Below are positions 54,636 through 63,785 of a DNA stretch of 64,000 nucleotides, in pieces. The notes under the pieces are model-generated. The model saw nothing but the letters and a program-made list of their open reading frames with translations, was not told the origin of the DNA and searched no databases. The stretch is from FEN-1297 sp964498065. GTDB taxonomy: Bacteria > Bacteroidota > Ignavibacteria > Ignavibacteriales > Ignavibacteriaceae. Where the stretch lies: contig CAZCFZ010000012.1 in NCBI GenBank assembly GCA_964498065.1, positions 16,598 through 80,597 of the forward strand, written 5' to 3'. Both the position numbers and the translations under genes were made by a program. Positions within the stretch are counted from its first letter, which is position 1. Each line of letters opens with the position of its first letter.

Positions 54636-54842
54636 ATGAAGAGAGAATACGATCTTGATTATTCAAAAGCAAAGCCAAATCGTTTTGCTAACATAGTTAA
54701 AGAAAAGGTAATTCTTTATCCTATAGACAAGGATGTAGCAAAAGTTTTTAAAAATCCAACAGAAGCAAATAATGCACTACGAGCAATCATCAAGGCGATT
54801 CCTAAAAAGTCTATAAAAAAACAACTTTCGCAAAATCCATGA
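54636..54842 (+). CDS. Putative antitoxin paired with BrnT
   Basis: A 68-residue basic protein from ATG 54636, four bases after brnT. It opens MKREYDLDYSKAKPNRFA, as in BrnA-like antitoxins, and then reads KEKVILYPIDKDVAKVFKNP. An in-frame ATG at 54576 would overlap brnT and is unlikely. It probably binds the toxin and the palindrome at 54272-54299. Family assignment rests on position and N-terminal similarity. Confidence 0.75.
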   Translation: MKREYDLDYSKAKPNRFANIVKEKVILYPIDKDVAKVFKNPTEANNALRAIIKAIPKKSIKKQLSQNP

Positions 54843-54969
54843 AAAGTTCTTTTTAGAACAAGCATATTTAGGAAAATATTACAGGATCTTTGGTTTATCG
54901 TTTTAACAAAAATGTAACTTTTTTAAGCTTTAATAATTCTTAAATTTTATTAACATAAAAAAGTTTTAA

Positions 54970-55170
54970 ATGGAAAAGATAAAGAAAAAATATATTGTTG
55001 ATGAAGACAATAATAAAATTGCCGTTCAGATTGATATAACTACTTATGAAAAGATTGAAGAAGTACTTGAAAATTATGCTCTGGTGCAGTTAATTAAAGA
55101 AGATAACAGCGAAACCCTTGAGATAAAAGAAGCAAAAGAGTATTATAAAAAACTGCCCAAAGAAAAATGA
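54970..55170 (+). CDS. RelB/Phd-like antitoxin
   Basis: A 66-residue protein: KKYIVDEDNNKIAVQIDI, then YEKIEEVLENYALVQLI and a helical KEAKEYYKKLPKEK. This is the antitoxin type that is normally followed by a RelE-type toxin, whose remnant overlaps its stop by four bases. An inverted repeat AACTTTTTTA/TAAAAAAGTT (54916-54925, 54956-54965) lies directly before the start and may control it. It appears intact while its toxin is broken. Confidence 0.82.
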   Translation: MEKIKKKYIVDEDNNKIAVQIDITTYEKIEEVLENYALVQLIKEDNSETLEIKEAKEYYKKLPKEK

Positions 55171-55304
55171 AGGTTGAATACAGTAAACAATCTTTAAAAG
55201 ACTTAGCTGTCATCCCCTCCAAATTAAGAACTTCAATAGAAATATTTATCTTTAATGAGCTTCCTAAAAAAATTGGTATTAGTGAAAGTAAAAAAATTAT
55301 TTAG
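55167..55304 (+). pseudogene. Truncated RelE/ParE-type toxin
   Basis: A 45-residue reading frame starting with ATGA overlap to the antitoxin gene. It begins MKVEYSKQSLKDLAVIP and goes on to FNELPKKIG, like the first half of RelE-type toxins (usually 85-90 residues), but stops at TAG 55302-55304 before the G-YYRIRFGDYR strand and catalytic end. The downstream sequence belongs to a lipoprotein gene. This looks like a toxin cut by a deletion or rearrangement, leaving an orphan antitoxin. Confidence 0.7.
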
Positions 55305-56325
55305 TGCAATTGTTATTCTTTTTATAATGCTTTCAGGCTGTTCTCAAAAGCCAAAGCGTAAGGTTGAACATGCTTTTTACTTTTGGCAAAGTAGCTTTTC
55401 TCTAACAAAAGAAGAATTAAAATATTTAAAAACCCTGGATGTTAAAAAACTCTATGTAAGATTTTTTGATGTCGATTGGAATCCGATTAAAAAGACTGCA
55501 GTACCTGTCGGTGATGTTCAAATTGAAACAGACAGCTTAAATAATATTGAAATTGTTCCCGCAGTATTCATAACAAACCGGACTCTCGAAAATATAAACG
55601 ACACCCTAATTCAGGATCTAGCCGGAAAAATATTTAAAAAGATAACAGATAAATTAACTTTGTTTAAAGATCCGGTAGTTAAGGAGTTGCAATTAGACTG
55701 CGATTGGACAGATAAAACAAGAGAGAAATATTTTCAACTAATAAGAGATGTTGAAAAAAAATCATTGCAGAAAAATATTGAAGTAACTGCAACAATAAGA
55801 CTTCACCAAGTAAAATATTTCAACTTAACCGGGGTTCCTCCAGTTAAGCGGGGTATGCTTATGTTTTATAATATGTCGCCGGTTTCAAACTTTCATACTA
55901 AAAACTCTATATATGATCAAAGAGTAGCTGAAAATTACCTGGTAAACTTTAATAAATATCCTTTACCTCTTGATGTTGCACTCCCGGCCTTTTCATGGGG
56001 AGTGTTGTTTCGGGGAAATAAAATAATTGCGCTTATAAACGACTTAAATGCTGATGAGCTTTTAAAACATAAAGAATTTAAACGATTGGACAATACACAT
56101 TTTAGGGTGGTAAAAGATATAATTTTCGAAGGCAGATATTTAAAAAAATTGGATACGGTCAGACTTGAAGAAATTACTCCGGAAATTACAAAATCTGCTG
56201 CCGAATTAATTGCACCGAAAATAAGAAATGACAGCCTGGCTGTGGCAATTTATCATTTAAATAATGAACTGATAAAAAATTATGAACCGCAAGATATACA
56301 AGATTGTTATTCTGCTTTCCGTTAG
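55255..56325 (+). CDS. Lipoprotein of unknown function
   Basis: A 356-residue predicted lipoprotein, with a signal peptide and lipobox ending in MLSGC. The mature part has FYFWQSSFSLTKEELKYLK and KLYVRFFDVDW at the start and a TIM-barrel-like pattern of strands (TATIRLHQVKYF, GMLMFYNMSPVSNF). ATG 55255 lies within the broken toxin remnant; GTG 55282 gives a more usual 20-residue signal and may be the native start. No catalytic set is assigned. The next gene overlaps by 44 bases, so the pair works together. Confidence 0.75.
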   Translation: MSFLKKLVLVKVKKLFSAIVILFIMLSGCSQKPKRKVEHAFYFWQSSFSLTKEELKYLKTLDVKKLYVRFFDVDWNPIKKTAVPVGDVQIETDSLNNIEIVPAVFITNRTLENINDTLIQDLAGKIFKKITDKLTLFKDPVVKELQLDCDWTDKTREKYFQLIRDVEKKSLQKNIEVTATIRLHQVKYFNLTGVPPVKRGMLMFYNMSPVSNFHTKNSIYDQRVAENYLVNFNKYPLPLDVALPAFSWGVLFRGNKIIALINDLNADELLKHKEFKRLDNTHFRVVKDIIFEGRYLKKLDTVRLEEITPEITKSAAELIAPKIRNDSLAVAIYHLNNELIKNYEPQDIQDCYSAFR

Positions 56326-58645
56326 TGTTTTAATATTTTTTTTAAAAACTGATAACTCGAAAGGATGCGGATGGTTTCCCGAACCGGATTCTTATTATTC
56401 TATCTTCGTTCCAAAACTTTTTAAACTTCCTTTGCTTAAACCTTTTTTTCTAACAGATTATAAATTCTTTCCTTATGATACATCAAGTTCATTAGGTGAA
56501 AGAACCGATAACTTGAAAGCTTGGAAGAAACATTTTCAAAATATTCCTTCAATTGCCGATATCAATAAAATATTATACACTGCCTCGAAAGAAGATCTTG
56601 AAAAAATAAAAGATTTCATAAGCACCGGTCATGATACTTTTCTTGATAATAAATATTATAACAATTCGTTAATTTCTTTTTGGAAAAAGCACAACTATTC
56701 AAATGATATTGATTACTTGTTTTTTATAAAAAAATGCGAGCCGTACGTAAAAGTAACTTATGACACCTGGGGCGGGATAAGCGCCAAAAGAGATACGGCA
56801 GGAATGGCTGATTTAATAAAAGTTGGAGAAAAAAGACACAATGAATGTAAAAATAATTTTTTAAGAGACCGTTATGCTTTTCAAGTTATCAGGCTGCTTC
56901 ATTATTCGTATCATTACAAAGAAGCTATAAATTATTATGAAAAATATTTCGGCGGCAGTAAAAATAGTTTAATAAAATACTGGGCATTGGAGCATAAAGC
57001 CGGATGTCTGGATCATCTCGGACAAAATGCCAAGGCTAATTATATTTTTGCCGAGATATTCCAAAATTGTTTAAGCAGAAGAATTGCCTGCAGTCAAAGC
57101 TTCGGATGCAGAAATGATTCGGTTTTTAATGCTACACTTGCTCTTTGTAAAAATGCCGATGAAAAGGCAACTGTAATTTTATTGTACGGATATGACGGTG
57201 ATAATGTTAATGTTCCTTCTATGAAAAAAATATACTCACTTAATCCAAAATCAGATTACCTGGAACTGCTTCTTGAAAGAGGAATTTCCCAAATGGAAAG
57301 AGAAATACTTCCAACTTATTATGAAAACGCTTATTATGAAAGCCTATGGTATAATGGTGATAATTTCGGGAGATCTATCATCAAATCTTACGATGCATTC
57401 GACAGCCTGGTAATTAAAATAGCGGCGGAAAATAAAACCTCAAATCCGTTTATCTGGGATTTTGCAGCGGGCTACATTTCAACTTTAATTCATAAAAATA
57501 AGGAAGCGGAAGAATTTCTCGCGGAAGCAAAAAAACTCTCGGCAGAAAAACAGCATGATTATACTGATAGAGTTAGAATTGTAGAAGTAATAAATAAAGT
57601 TGACGGCTTAAAAAAAATGGATTCAAGTTCCGAAAGCGGAATTATAAAAGATTTAAAGTGGCTTAGAGATACAAAATCTCTTGATACATTAAAATCGCAG
57701 GCAGCTTTTTATTACATAATGTCTTTGCTGAGAGCGAAATACCTGGCGCAGCACGATACAATTAAAGCTGAACTTTGCATGGGAACAAAAGTAAAGTCTA
57801 ACGATCAATTTAATAACGAATCGGCATTCGGATATGATATAAGAAGAGATTTTTATCGAGAGCCGCTGCAAAAGATTTATAATTTTTTAACTGCTAAGAA
57901 TCTAACACTATTCGATAGGTTTCTTGTGGCTAACTACGTTTTTACATCAGGTCAAATTAGAGAGATGATTGCCACAAAATATTTAATGCATTATAATTTT
58001 AAGACGGCAATTAAAATTCTTTCAAACAATTCGAAACTTCAAGCTGCAGAGCAATCCTATACTCTTAAAAATCTTCCTGCCGATCCGTTTGTAATCCATA
58101 TTAACGATTGTCACGACTGCGATTACAAGGCACCTAAAGAAAAGACTTACAACAAGAAAACATTTGCCGAAAGAATGATAGAGCTTAAAAAGCTTGCAGA
58201 AACCGATACTGCAAACAGAGCAAAATATTATTTTCTTTTAGCAAACGGATATTACAACATTACCTTTTTCGGAAATTCATGGCAGGCTGTGGCTTATGAT
58301 AGAACTTTTCCCGGATGGGTTTTTAAAACGGATACAACAGAACCTAAGCAATATTACAACTGCTCGACTGCACAGGAATATTATGTAAAAGCAATGAATA
58401 CGGCGAAGGATAAAGAGTTTGCCGCCAAGTGCTGTTTTATGGCAAGCAAGTGCGAACAAAATGAATTTTATGTGAAAGCGTATAACTATCAAGTGCTAAG
58501 GCATAATCCCCAGAAATATTTTGAAATAAAAAATAGATACCGGAACTTTTTTAGAACTCTTCAAAATAAATATTCTGATACGAAATATTATCAGCAGGTG
58601 ATAGATGAGTGTAAATACTTTGATGAGTTTGTAAAGAATAATTAA
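56282..58645 (+). CDS. Large exported helical-repeat protein, function unknown
   Basis: A 787-residue protein with an N-terminal signal or anchor helix (IVILLSVSVLIFFL) followed by GCGW. The remainder is rich in alternating helices with a TPR-like look (YKEAINYYEKYFGG, AKANYIFAEIFQNC, EAEEFLAEAKKLSAE) and late Cys motifs (CHDCDYK). I know no named family. It overlaps the lipoprotein gene by 44 bases, and such pairs recur in Bacteroidota-like genomes. A periplasmic or outer-membrane scaffold is a possible role. The start is ATG 56282. Confidence 0.7.
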   Translation: MNRKIYKIVILLSVSVLIFFLKTDNSKGCGWFPEPDSYYSIFVPKLFKLPLLKPFFLTDYKFFPYDTSSSLGERTDNLKAWKKHFQNIPSIADINKILYTASKEDLEKIKDFISTGHDTFLDNKYYNNSLISFWKKHNYSNDIDYLFFIKKCEPYVKVTYDTWGGISAKRDTAGMADLIKVGEKRHNECKNNFLRDRYAFQVIRLLHYSYHYKEAINYYEKYFGGSKNSLIKYWALEHKAGCLDHLGQNAKANYIFAEIFQNCLSRRIACSQSFGCRNDSVFNATLALCKNADEKATVILLYGYDGDNVNVPSMKKIYSLNPKSDYLELLLERGISQMEREILPTYYENAYYESLWYNGDNFGRSIIKSYDAFDSLVIKIAAENKTSNPFIWDFAAGYISTLIHKNKEAEEFLAEAKKLSAEKQHDYTDRVRIVEVINKVDGLKKMDSSSESGIIKDLKWLRDTKSLDTLKSQAAFYYIMSLLRAKYLAQHDTIKAELCMGTKVKSNDQFNNESAFGYDIRRDFYREPLQKIYNFLTAKNLTLFDRFLVANYVFTSGQIREMIATKYLMHYNFKTAIKILSNNSKLQAAEQSYTLKNLPADPFVIHINDCHDCDYKAPKEKTYNKKTFAERMIELKKLAETDTANRAKYYFLLANGYYNITFFGNSWQAVAYDRTFPGWVFKTDTTEPKQYYNCSTAQEYYVKAMNTAKDKEFAAKCCFMASKCEQNEFYVKAYNYQVLRHNPQKYFEIKNRYRNFFRTLQNKYSDTKYYQQVIDECKYFDEFVKNN

Positions 58646-58829
58646 AGGTAATTCTTATTAGAAGTTGATTGGAAATTTCAATTTAATTAATTTCATAAAT
58701 TATTGCTGAAGAATCTATTATTTTTAGACGATATATTCATTATACAGTGTACTTTTTAAAAATAAATTTTATTAGTAATTACATAATAATTATGAAATAA
58801 TTAAATTTGTTTAAGCAATTAGAAAAGAA

Positions 58830-59984
58830 ATGAAAGAAAAACTCCCCATAAATAGAGATGTACTCGTTTGGGCAAGAACTTCTATTGGTTTATCGGTTGA
58901 AGAAGTTTCAAGCAAATTAGGCAAACCTAAAAGTTTTGTTGAAAATTGGGAGAACGGAATAGATTCACCTACTTTTTCACAATTAGAAAGGCTTGCATTT
59001 GAAATTTATAAAAGACCCTTAGCCGTGTTCTTTTTTCCTGAAAGGCCAAAAGAAGAAACCCCCAAAACTGAGTTTAGAACACTACCAGATACTATCATTA
59101 ATGAATTGCCACCAGAAATTATTAAAATTTATAGAAAAGCTAAGCTTTATCAAATTTACCTTGATGAATTATTTGAAGGCAGAAAGCCAACAGAAGAATT
59201 ATTTTTGGAAAAATTTTCCATTACAAACATGACAAGTATAATTTCCATTTCTCAGGAAATAAGGAGAGAATTAAAAATATCAATTGACGAACAATCAAAA
59301 TGGAATTCGACTGAAAAAGCTTTTAAGAGATGGCGAAGCGCATTTGAAGAGAAAGGAGTATTTATTTTTAAGGATGCTTTTAAAAACGATGATTATTCAG
59401 GTTTCTGTTTATATGATGAAAATTTCCCTGTTATAATTGTGAATAACAGTATGCCAGATTCTAGGCAAATATTTACTCTGTTTCATGAACTTGCTCATTT
59501 ATTATTCAAATCTGGAGGTGTTGATTTCAGAAGTAGTTCATATATTAAATCTTTTAGAGATAACTTTCACAACATTGAAGTTACTTGTAATAGATTTGCT
59601 AATGAATTTCTTGTACCACGAAGTATATTTGATACTTTTGATCTGATTATTTCTGAGGCTCAATTTCAAAAACTTGCAAATTATTTCTCTGTAAGCCGTG
59701 AAGTAATTCTACGTAACTATCTCGAACTTGGCTTAATTACACAAAGTTATTACGAGGAATTTGCTAACAGATGGATTAAACAAGCACAAGAAAAAAAAGC
59801 GGGTGGTGGCAGTTATTATTATAATCAAAAAGCATACCTTGGTGACAGATATATTAGCATCGTATACGGAAAGTATTATCAAAATAAAATCTCCCTGGAT
59901 AACGTTGCGGAATACTTAAATGTAAAAGCTAAGAACCTTCCCGTCTTTGAACACATTGCAATGGAAAGCGGGAGGAATAAATGA
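58830..59984 (+). CDS. XRE-ImmA/IrrE metallopeptidase-type regulator
   Basis: A 384-residue protein. The N-terminal ~65 residues are an XRE helix-turn-helix (TSIGLSVEEVSSKLGKPKSF, WENGIDSPTFSQL). The second part is an ImmA/IrrE zinc metallopeptidase with HELAH (His219-Glu220-His223) and the later CNRFANEFLVP. Such proteins repress and then cut a repressor in response to stress, or serve as antitoxin. Its stop overlaps the start of the DUF4411 gene (ATGA). The length and motif are complete. Confidence 0.9.
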   Translation: MKEKLPINRDVLVWARTSIGLSVEEVSSKLGKPKSFVENWENGIDSPTFSQLERLAFEIYKRPLAVFFFPERPKEETPKTEFRTLPDTIINELPPEIIKIYRKAKLYQIYLDELFEGRKPTEELFLEKFSITNMTSIISISQEIRRELKISIDEQSKWNSTEKAFKRWRSAFEEKGVFIFKDAFKNDDYSGFCLYDENFPVIIVNNSMPDSRQIFTLFHELAHLLFKSGGVDFRSSSYIKSFRDNFHNIEVTCNRFANEFLVPRSIFDTFDLIISEAQFQKLANYFSVSREVILRNYLELGLITQSYYEEFANRWIKQAQEKKAGGGSYYYNQKAYLGDRYISIVYGKYYQNKISLDNVAEYLNVKAKNLPVFEHIAMESGRNK

Positions 59985-60454
59985 TTTATGTTTTTGACAG
60001 TAATTCACTATCAAACATTTTAAATCATTATTATATAGATCGATTTCCTTCGTTTTGGGAAAAATTTGATGAAATAGTTAAAAAAGGAAATGTAATTTCA
60101 GTTCGTGAAGTTAGAAATGAACTAGCAGGCAAATTTGTTGATGAAAAAATTAATAGATTAATTCAACAAAACATTAATTTTTTTTCAAATCCACTTGCCG
60201 AAGAATTAAGATTTATAACTCAGATTTATTCAATTGAGCACTTTCAGCAAAATATTGAAAAGAAAAAAATTCTATCTGGTGGATATTTTGCCGATCCGTT
60301 TGTAATAGCCAAAGCTCGTATTGAAAATGGTTCAGTTGTAACTGAAGAAGAGTATAAGGAAAATGGTGCCAAAATTCCTAATATTTGTAAATATTTTAAT
60401 ATTCAATGTCGGAATCTTGAAATTTTTTTGATTGAAGAAAATTGGAAGTTTTAA
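59981..60454 (+). CDS. DUF4411 family PIN-like protein (putative toxin)
   Basis: A 157-residue PIN-fold protein. It starts MIYVFDSNSLSNIL with the first acidic residue Asp6, has VISVREVRNEL as the second and FADPFVIAKA as the third acidic motif. The DUF4411 family is found next to XRE-ImmA/IrrE genes, so the pair is a putative toxin-antitoxin module. All acidic residues seem present. Overlap ATGA with the upstream gene means coupled translation. Confidence 0.88.
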   Translation: MIYVFDSNSLSNILNHYYIDRFPSFWEKFDEIVKKGNVISVREVRNELAGKFVDEKINRLIQQNINFFSNPLAEELRFITQIYSIEHFQQNIEKKKILSGGYFADPFVIAKARIENGSVVTEEEYKENGAKIPNICKYFNIQCRNLEIFLIEENWKF

Positions 60455-60584
60455 AATAATAATTATCATAAATTAATTAATTTAACTGAATCAATTTAAA
60501 TTTAGTAAATCGTAAAAGGGTTATTACTTGCCAGTTTATCTTTCTATTTAATAACTGTAACACTTTTAATTTTAAATTTTAAAA

Positions 60585-63179
60585 TTAATTATTTTCCTTA
60601 TCGAGATCAGCTTCATATTGTTTTTCGGCTTTTTTATTTCCTGTTGCTTTATAAACCTTTACAAGATTCTGTAATGTTAAAATTCTTATATACTTTTTAC
60701 CTTCATCTTTTTTATCAATCTTTGAATAGCAATTTTTAAGAATCTGCTCTGCCCTGGTGTATTGTTTTAATCCTGCCAGGCAGGTTCCAAGCAAAACCTT
60801 AGTTGCTGTTATCAAATAGTGGTTAGGTGAATAAAGCTTCTCGCGTATTTTTAAAGCATCATCAATAAATGGTAAAGCTTTTTTGAAGTCTTTCAGCTTA
60901 ATAAGAGCATTAGCATAAACAACCCTGGAATATGCAGTGAGGGCGTTAATATGAGGTAACGATTTATCCAGTGATTCCATAGCTTCCTTTGAAAGTTTGG
61001 CTGCCTCAGCATTATCGCCTCTTTTCATCAATTCATCGGCAAGAGTTATTTGTGCAAACATTGCATCAGGATGATTTTCTCCCTGTATTCTTTTTTTAAT
61101 TTCAACAGCTTCTCTTTGATATTTTATGGCTTCATCAAGTTTACCTTCTACTTCCAGTGTTGATGCATAATTGCTTAGTGCGAGTGAATAATCTACACTC
61201 TCTTTACCGTCGGTTTTTAAAGAGAGGTCTAGAACTTCTTTCGCATATTTAGCCGCTGAATTCCAGTCTCCAACATCCCCTGCAATCGTTCCAAGATCGT
61301 TTAATGAATTAATCACATTTGGGTTATTATTACCATAAATTTTTCTGTATTCATTTAATGCTTCGGTCTGATATTTTTTCGCTTCATCATATTTCCCCTG
61401 GTAATGCAAAGAGCTTCCATAATCACTTAATGCAGTTGCCTCACCAGAAGAAAATTTCCCCCCTTTCAGCCTGAATATTTTTAAAGCTGTCTTATATAAT
61501 GAATCAGCTTTTTTGTAATTACCTTTATCTTGGTAATTAGCGCCTAACTGGACCATTACTTTTGCTATTTGAGGATCATTAGAACTATAAATCCTCTCAC
61601 TTATATTTAAAGAGTTTTTAAGATATTGTTCTGCTTCATTGTATAATCCCAACCCAATATAAGTTGTTCCAATGGTGTACAACGCGGAAGCTTTTATTTC
61701 AGGGTCATCGGAAAGTTCTTTATTAATTTTTTTAGAAGCATTTTTTAAAACATCAACTACCTTTACATCTTTCCCGTCTACTTCGGGATTGGGCGCAGCC
61801 AGAATATCCTGCAGAAAAGTATTTATTCTTTCGGCTTTTTTAGCCTCAACTATTGCTTTATCTCTTTCCTTGGCAGCCGAATTTGATTGGATTATTATTT
61901 CTGTTATTCCTGCAATAATTATAAGTAAAAATATAAATGCTGTTATAACTCCTGCGCGGTGACGTTCAAAAAACTTTCTGCTTTTATAACCCATAGAATT
62001 TTTGCGTGCAATAATCGGCAATCCTTCCAGGTGCCTCCTAATATCTTCGGAAAATTGTTCTACAGAAGAATATCTTCTTTCCGGATCCTTTCTCATCGCC
62101 ATAAGTATAATGTTGTCTAGATCCCCGGTTAATTTTTTTGATAACTTTTCAACCGATTCTTTCCTTGCTTTGCTAATATCTTCCGGTGATAGATTTGTTA
62201 TTTCTTTCCCGGAGGACTTCATTTTTTGTGCAGTTCGAACAATAGTACTAGGCTTTTCTGTATTTGTTTCGCATACTATTTTTGTTATTTCGGCTGGTAA
62301 ATAACTTTTTATATTATAGGGGTGATGTCCTGTAAGAAGTTTATATAAAACAACGCCAAGCGAATAAATATCCGTTGAAGTAGTTATTTTCTCTCCTTTA
62401 ATTTGTTCGGGACTGGCATAGTCGGGTGTAAAGTTCCAGACTTTGGTTACTGTTTGATCTGAAATATTAGATGTACTATCTTCCTTTAAAATTTTAGCAA
62501 TGCCGAAGTCTAAAAGCTTAGGATTACCGTCTTTTGTAATTAATATATTGCTTGGCTTTAAGTCTCGATGTACAACCAAGTTTTTATGTGCATAATTAAC
62601 TGCCGAACAAATTTTTTGAAATAACAAAAGTCTTTCGTCAATCGTTAATCTGTTCTCATCGCAATATTCGATAAGAGGTTTGCCGTCGATATATTCCATA
62701 ATAAAATAAGGAACACCGTCCTCTGTAGTACCGCCGTCAAGAAGATTGGCTATATAAGGATGATTAAGGTTTGCAAGCGTCTGCCGTTCGTTTTGAAAAC
62801 GCTGCAGCATGTAAGAAGATTTACTTTCATGTTTAATTAATTTAATTGCGACTTTTTGAGAAAATTCATTATCCGTTCTTACGCCGAGATAAACCCTCCC
62901 CATTCCGCCCTCAGCTATTAAGCTGCTGATTTTATAAGCGCCGATGATTTTGTTTATATAAGAATCTTTTTCATGCAGTGTGGAAAACTTTAGTTCTTTT
63001 TCGGGTTCGTCCAGAAATTCACCTGAACTTCCGAATGAGGTTATTAGAGATTCAACCTCTTGTCTTAAGTTATCATCTCCGGAGCAGGCTTCATCAAGAA
63101 ATTTTCCTCTTTTATCTTCATCAATAGAGAGGGCTTCACTAAAAATTCTTTTAACTTTTTCCCAAAAAGCGTAATCCAT
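60585..63179 (-). CDS. Serine/threonine protein kinase with membrane helix and TPR sensor
   Basis: An 864-residue receptor kinase. A ~75-residue N-terminal helical segment (MDYAFWEKVKRIFSEALSID) is common in this group. The kinase domain (~80-390) has GGMGRVYLG, Lys in VAIKLIK, HRDLKPSN, DFGIAKI and DYASPEQIKGE, all intact. A membrane helix (VITAFIFLLIIIAGITEIII, ~410-430) follows. The outer part is a TPR solenoid (~500-850) with repeats such as YNEAEQYLKNSLNISERIY. It lies 36 bases behind an ECF sigma gene, a common pairing in this bacterial group; the kinase may sense a peptide or protein and signal to the sigma factor. Confidence 0.92.
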   Translation of the reverse strand: MDYAFWEKVKRIFSEALSIDEDKRGKFLDEACSGDDNLRQEVESLITSFGSSGEFLDEPEKELKFSTLHEKDSYINKIIGAYKISSLIAEGGMGRVYLGVRTDNEFSQKVAIKLIKHESKSSYMLQRFQNERQTLANLNHPYIANLLDGGTTEDGVPYFIMEYIDGKPLIEYCDENRLTIDERLLLFQKICSAVNYAHKNLVVHRDLKPSNILITKDGNPKLLDFGIAKILKEDSTSNISDQTVTKVWNFTPDYASPEQIKGEKITTSTDIYSLGVVLYKLLTGHHPYNIKSYLPAEITKIVCETNTEKPSTIVRTAQKMKSSGKEITNLSPEDISKARKESVEKLSKKLTGDLDNIILMAMRKDPERRYSSVEQFSEDIRRHLEGLPIIARKNSMGYKSRKFFERHRAGVITAFIFLLIIIAGITEIIIQSNSAAKERDKAIVEAKKAERINTFLQDILAAPNPEVDGKDVKVVDVLKNASKKINKELSDDPEIKASALYTIGTTYIGLGLYNEAEQYLKNSLNISERIYSSNDPQIAKVMVQLGANYQDKGNYKKADSLYKTALKIFRLKGGKFSSGEATALSDYGSSLHYQGKYDEAKKYQTEALNEYRKIYGNNNPNVINSLNDLGTIAGDVGDWNSAAKYAKEVLDLSLKTDGKESVDYSLALSNYASTLEVEGKLDEAIKYQREAVEIKKRIQGENHPDAMFAQITLADELMKRGDNAEAAKLSKEAMESLDKSLPHINALTAYSRVVYANALIKLKDFKKALPFIDDALKIREKLYSPNHYLITATKVLLGTCLAGLKQYTRAEQILKNCYSKIDKKDEGKKYIRILTLQNLVKVYKATGNKKAEKQYEADLDKENN

Positions 63180-63215
63180 AATACAGGTCTTTAGATTTTT
63201 TAAGATTAAAATATT

Positions 63216-63785
63216 CTAAGCAAGACTCAATTCTCTATGCAGCCATGCTTTAGCAACATTCCATTCGCGTTTTATTGTTGAATCGGAAATATTCAATACT
63301 TCGGCTGTTTCATTTATTGTAAGCCCGGAAAAATATCTAAGCTCAACTATTTTACAGAGTCTTTCATCGAATACTTCTAATTTTTTTAAAGCTTCATCCA
63401 GAGCCAATAATTTATCATCGGTATCATCAATTACAACGAGATCATCCACTAAAGAAATTCTTGTATAATTACTGCCTCGCTTTTGAGAGCTTCGCTTTCT
63501 TGCTAAATCAACTAAAATCTGTCTCATTGAATTAGCAGCAATCCCGAAGAAGTGTTCCTTATTTTGCCATGAGACGTTTTTACCGCCAATTAATTTTATA
63601 TATGCTTCGTGAACAAGCTCAGTAGTTTGAATAGTACGATTGTTTAATTCGGCGTGAAGATAACTTGAGGCTAATCTTCTAAGTTCGTTGTAGACTAACG
63701 GCAGTAATTGATTAAGAGCTTCTTTATCACCTTTGCTAACACTTGCTAACAAGGCGGCATTATTTTCTTGATTCTGATTTTGCAT
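63216..63785 (-). CDS. ECF-type RNA polymerase sigma factor (Sig-70_X6-like)
   Basis: A 189-residue sigma factor. Region 2 has LLPLVYNELRRLASSYLHAE and ELVHEAYIKL, and region 4 is a helix-turn-helix (RYFSGLTINETAEVLNISDSTIKREW). The long N-terminal part with RQILVDLARKR fits the Sig-70_X6/ECF43-like group that goes with Ser/Thr kinases. No membrane anti-sigma gene is present; the neighbouring kinase may control it by phosphorylation. The start is ATG 63783-63785. Upstream to the window end there is no further gene. Confidence 0.9.
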   Translation of the reverse strand: MQNQNQENNAALLASVSKGDKEALNQLLPLVYNELRRLASSYLHAELNNRTIQTTELVHEAYIKLIGGKNVSWQNKEHFFGIAANSMRQILVDLARKRSSQKRGSNYTRISLVDDLVVIDDTDDKLLALDEALKKLEVFDERLCKIVELRYFSGLTINETAEVLNISDSTIKREWNVAKAWLHRELSLA

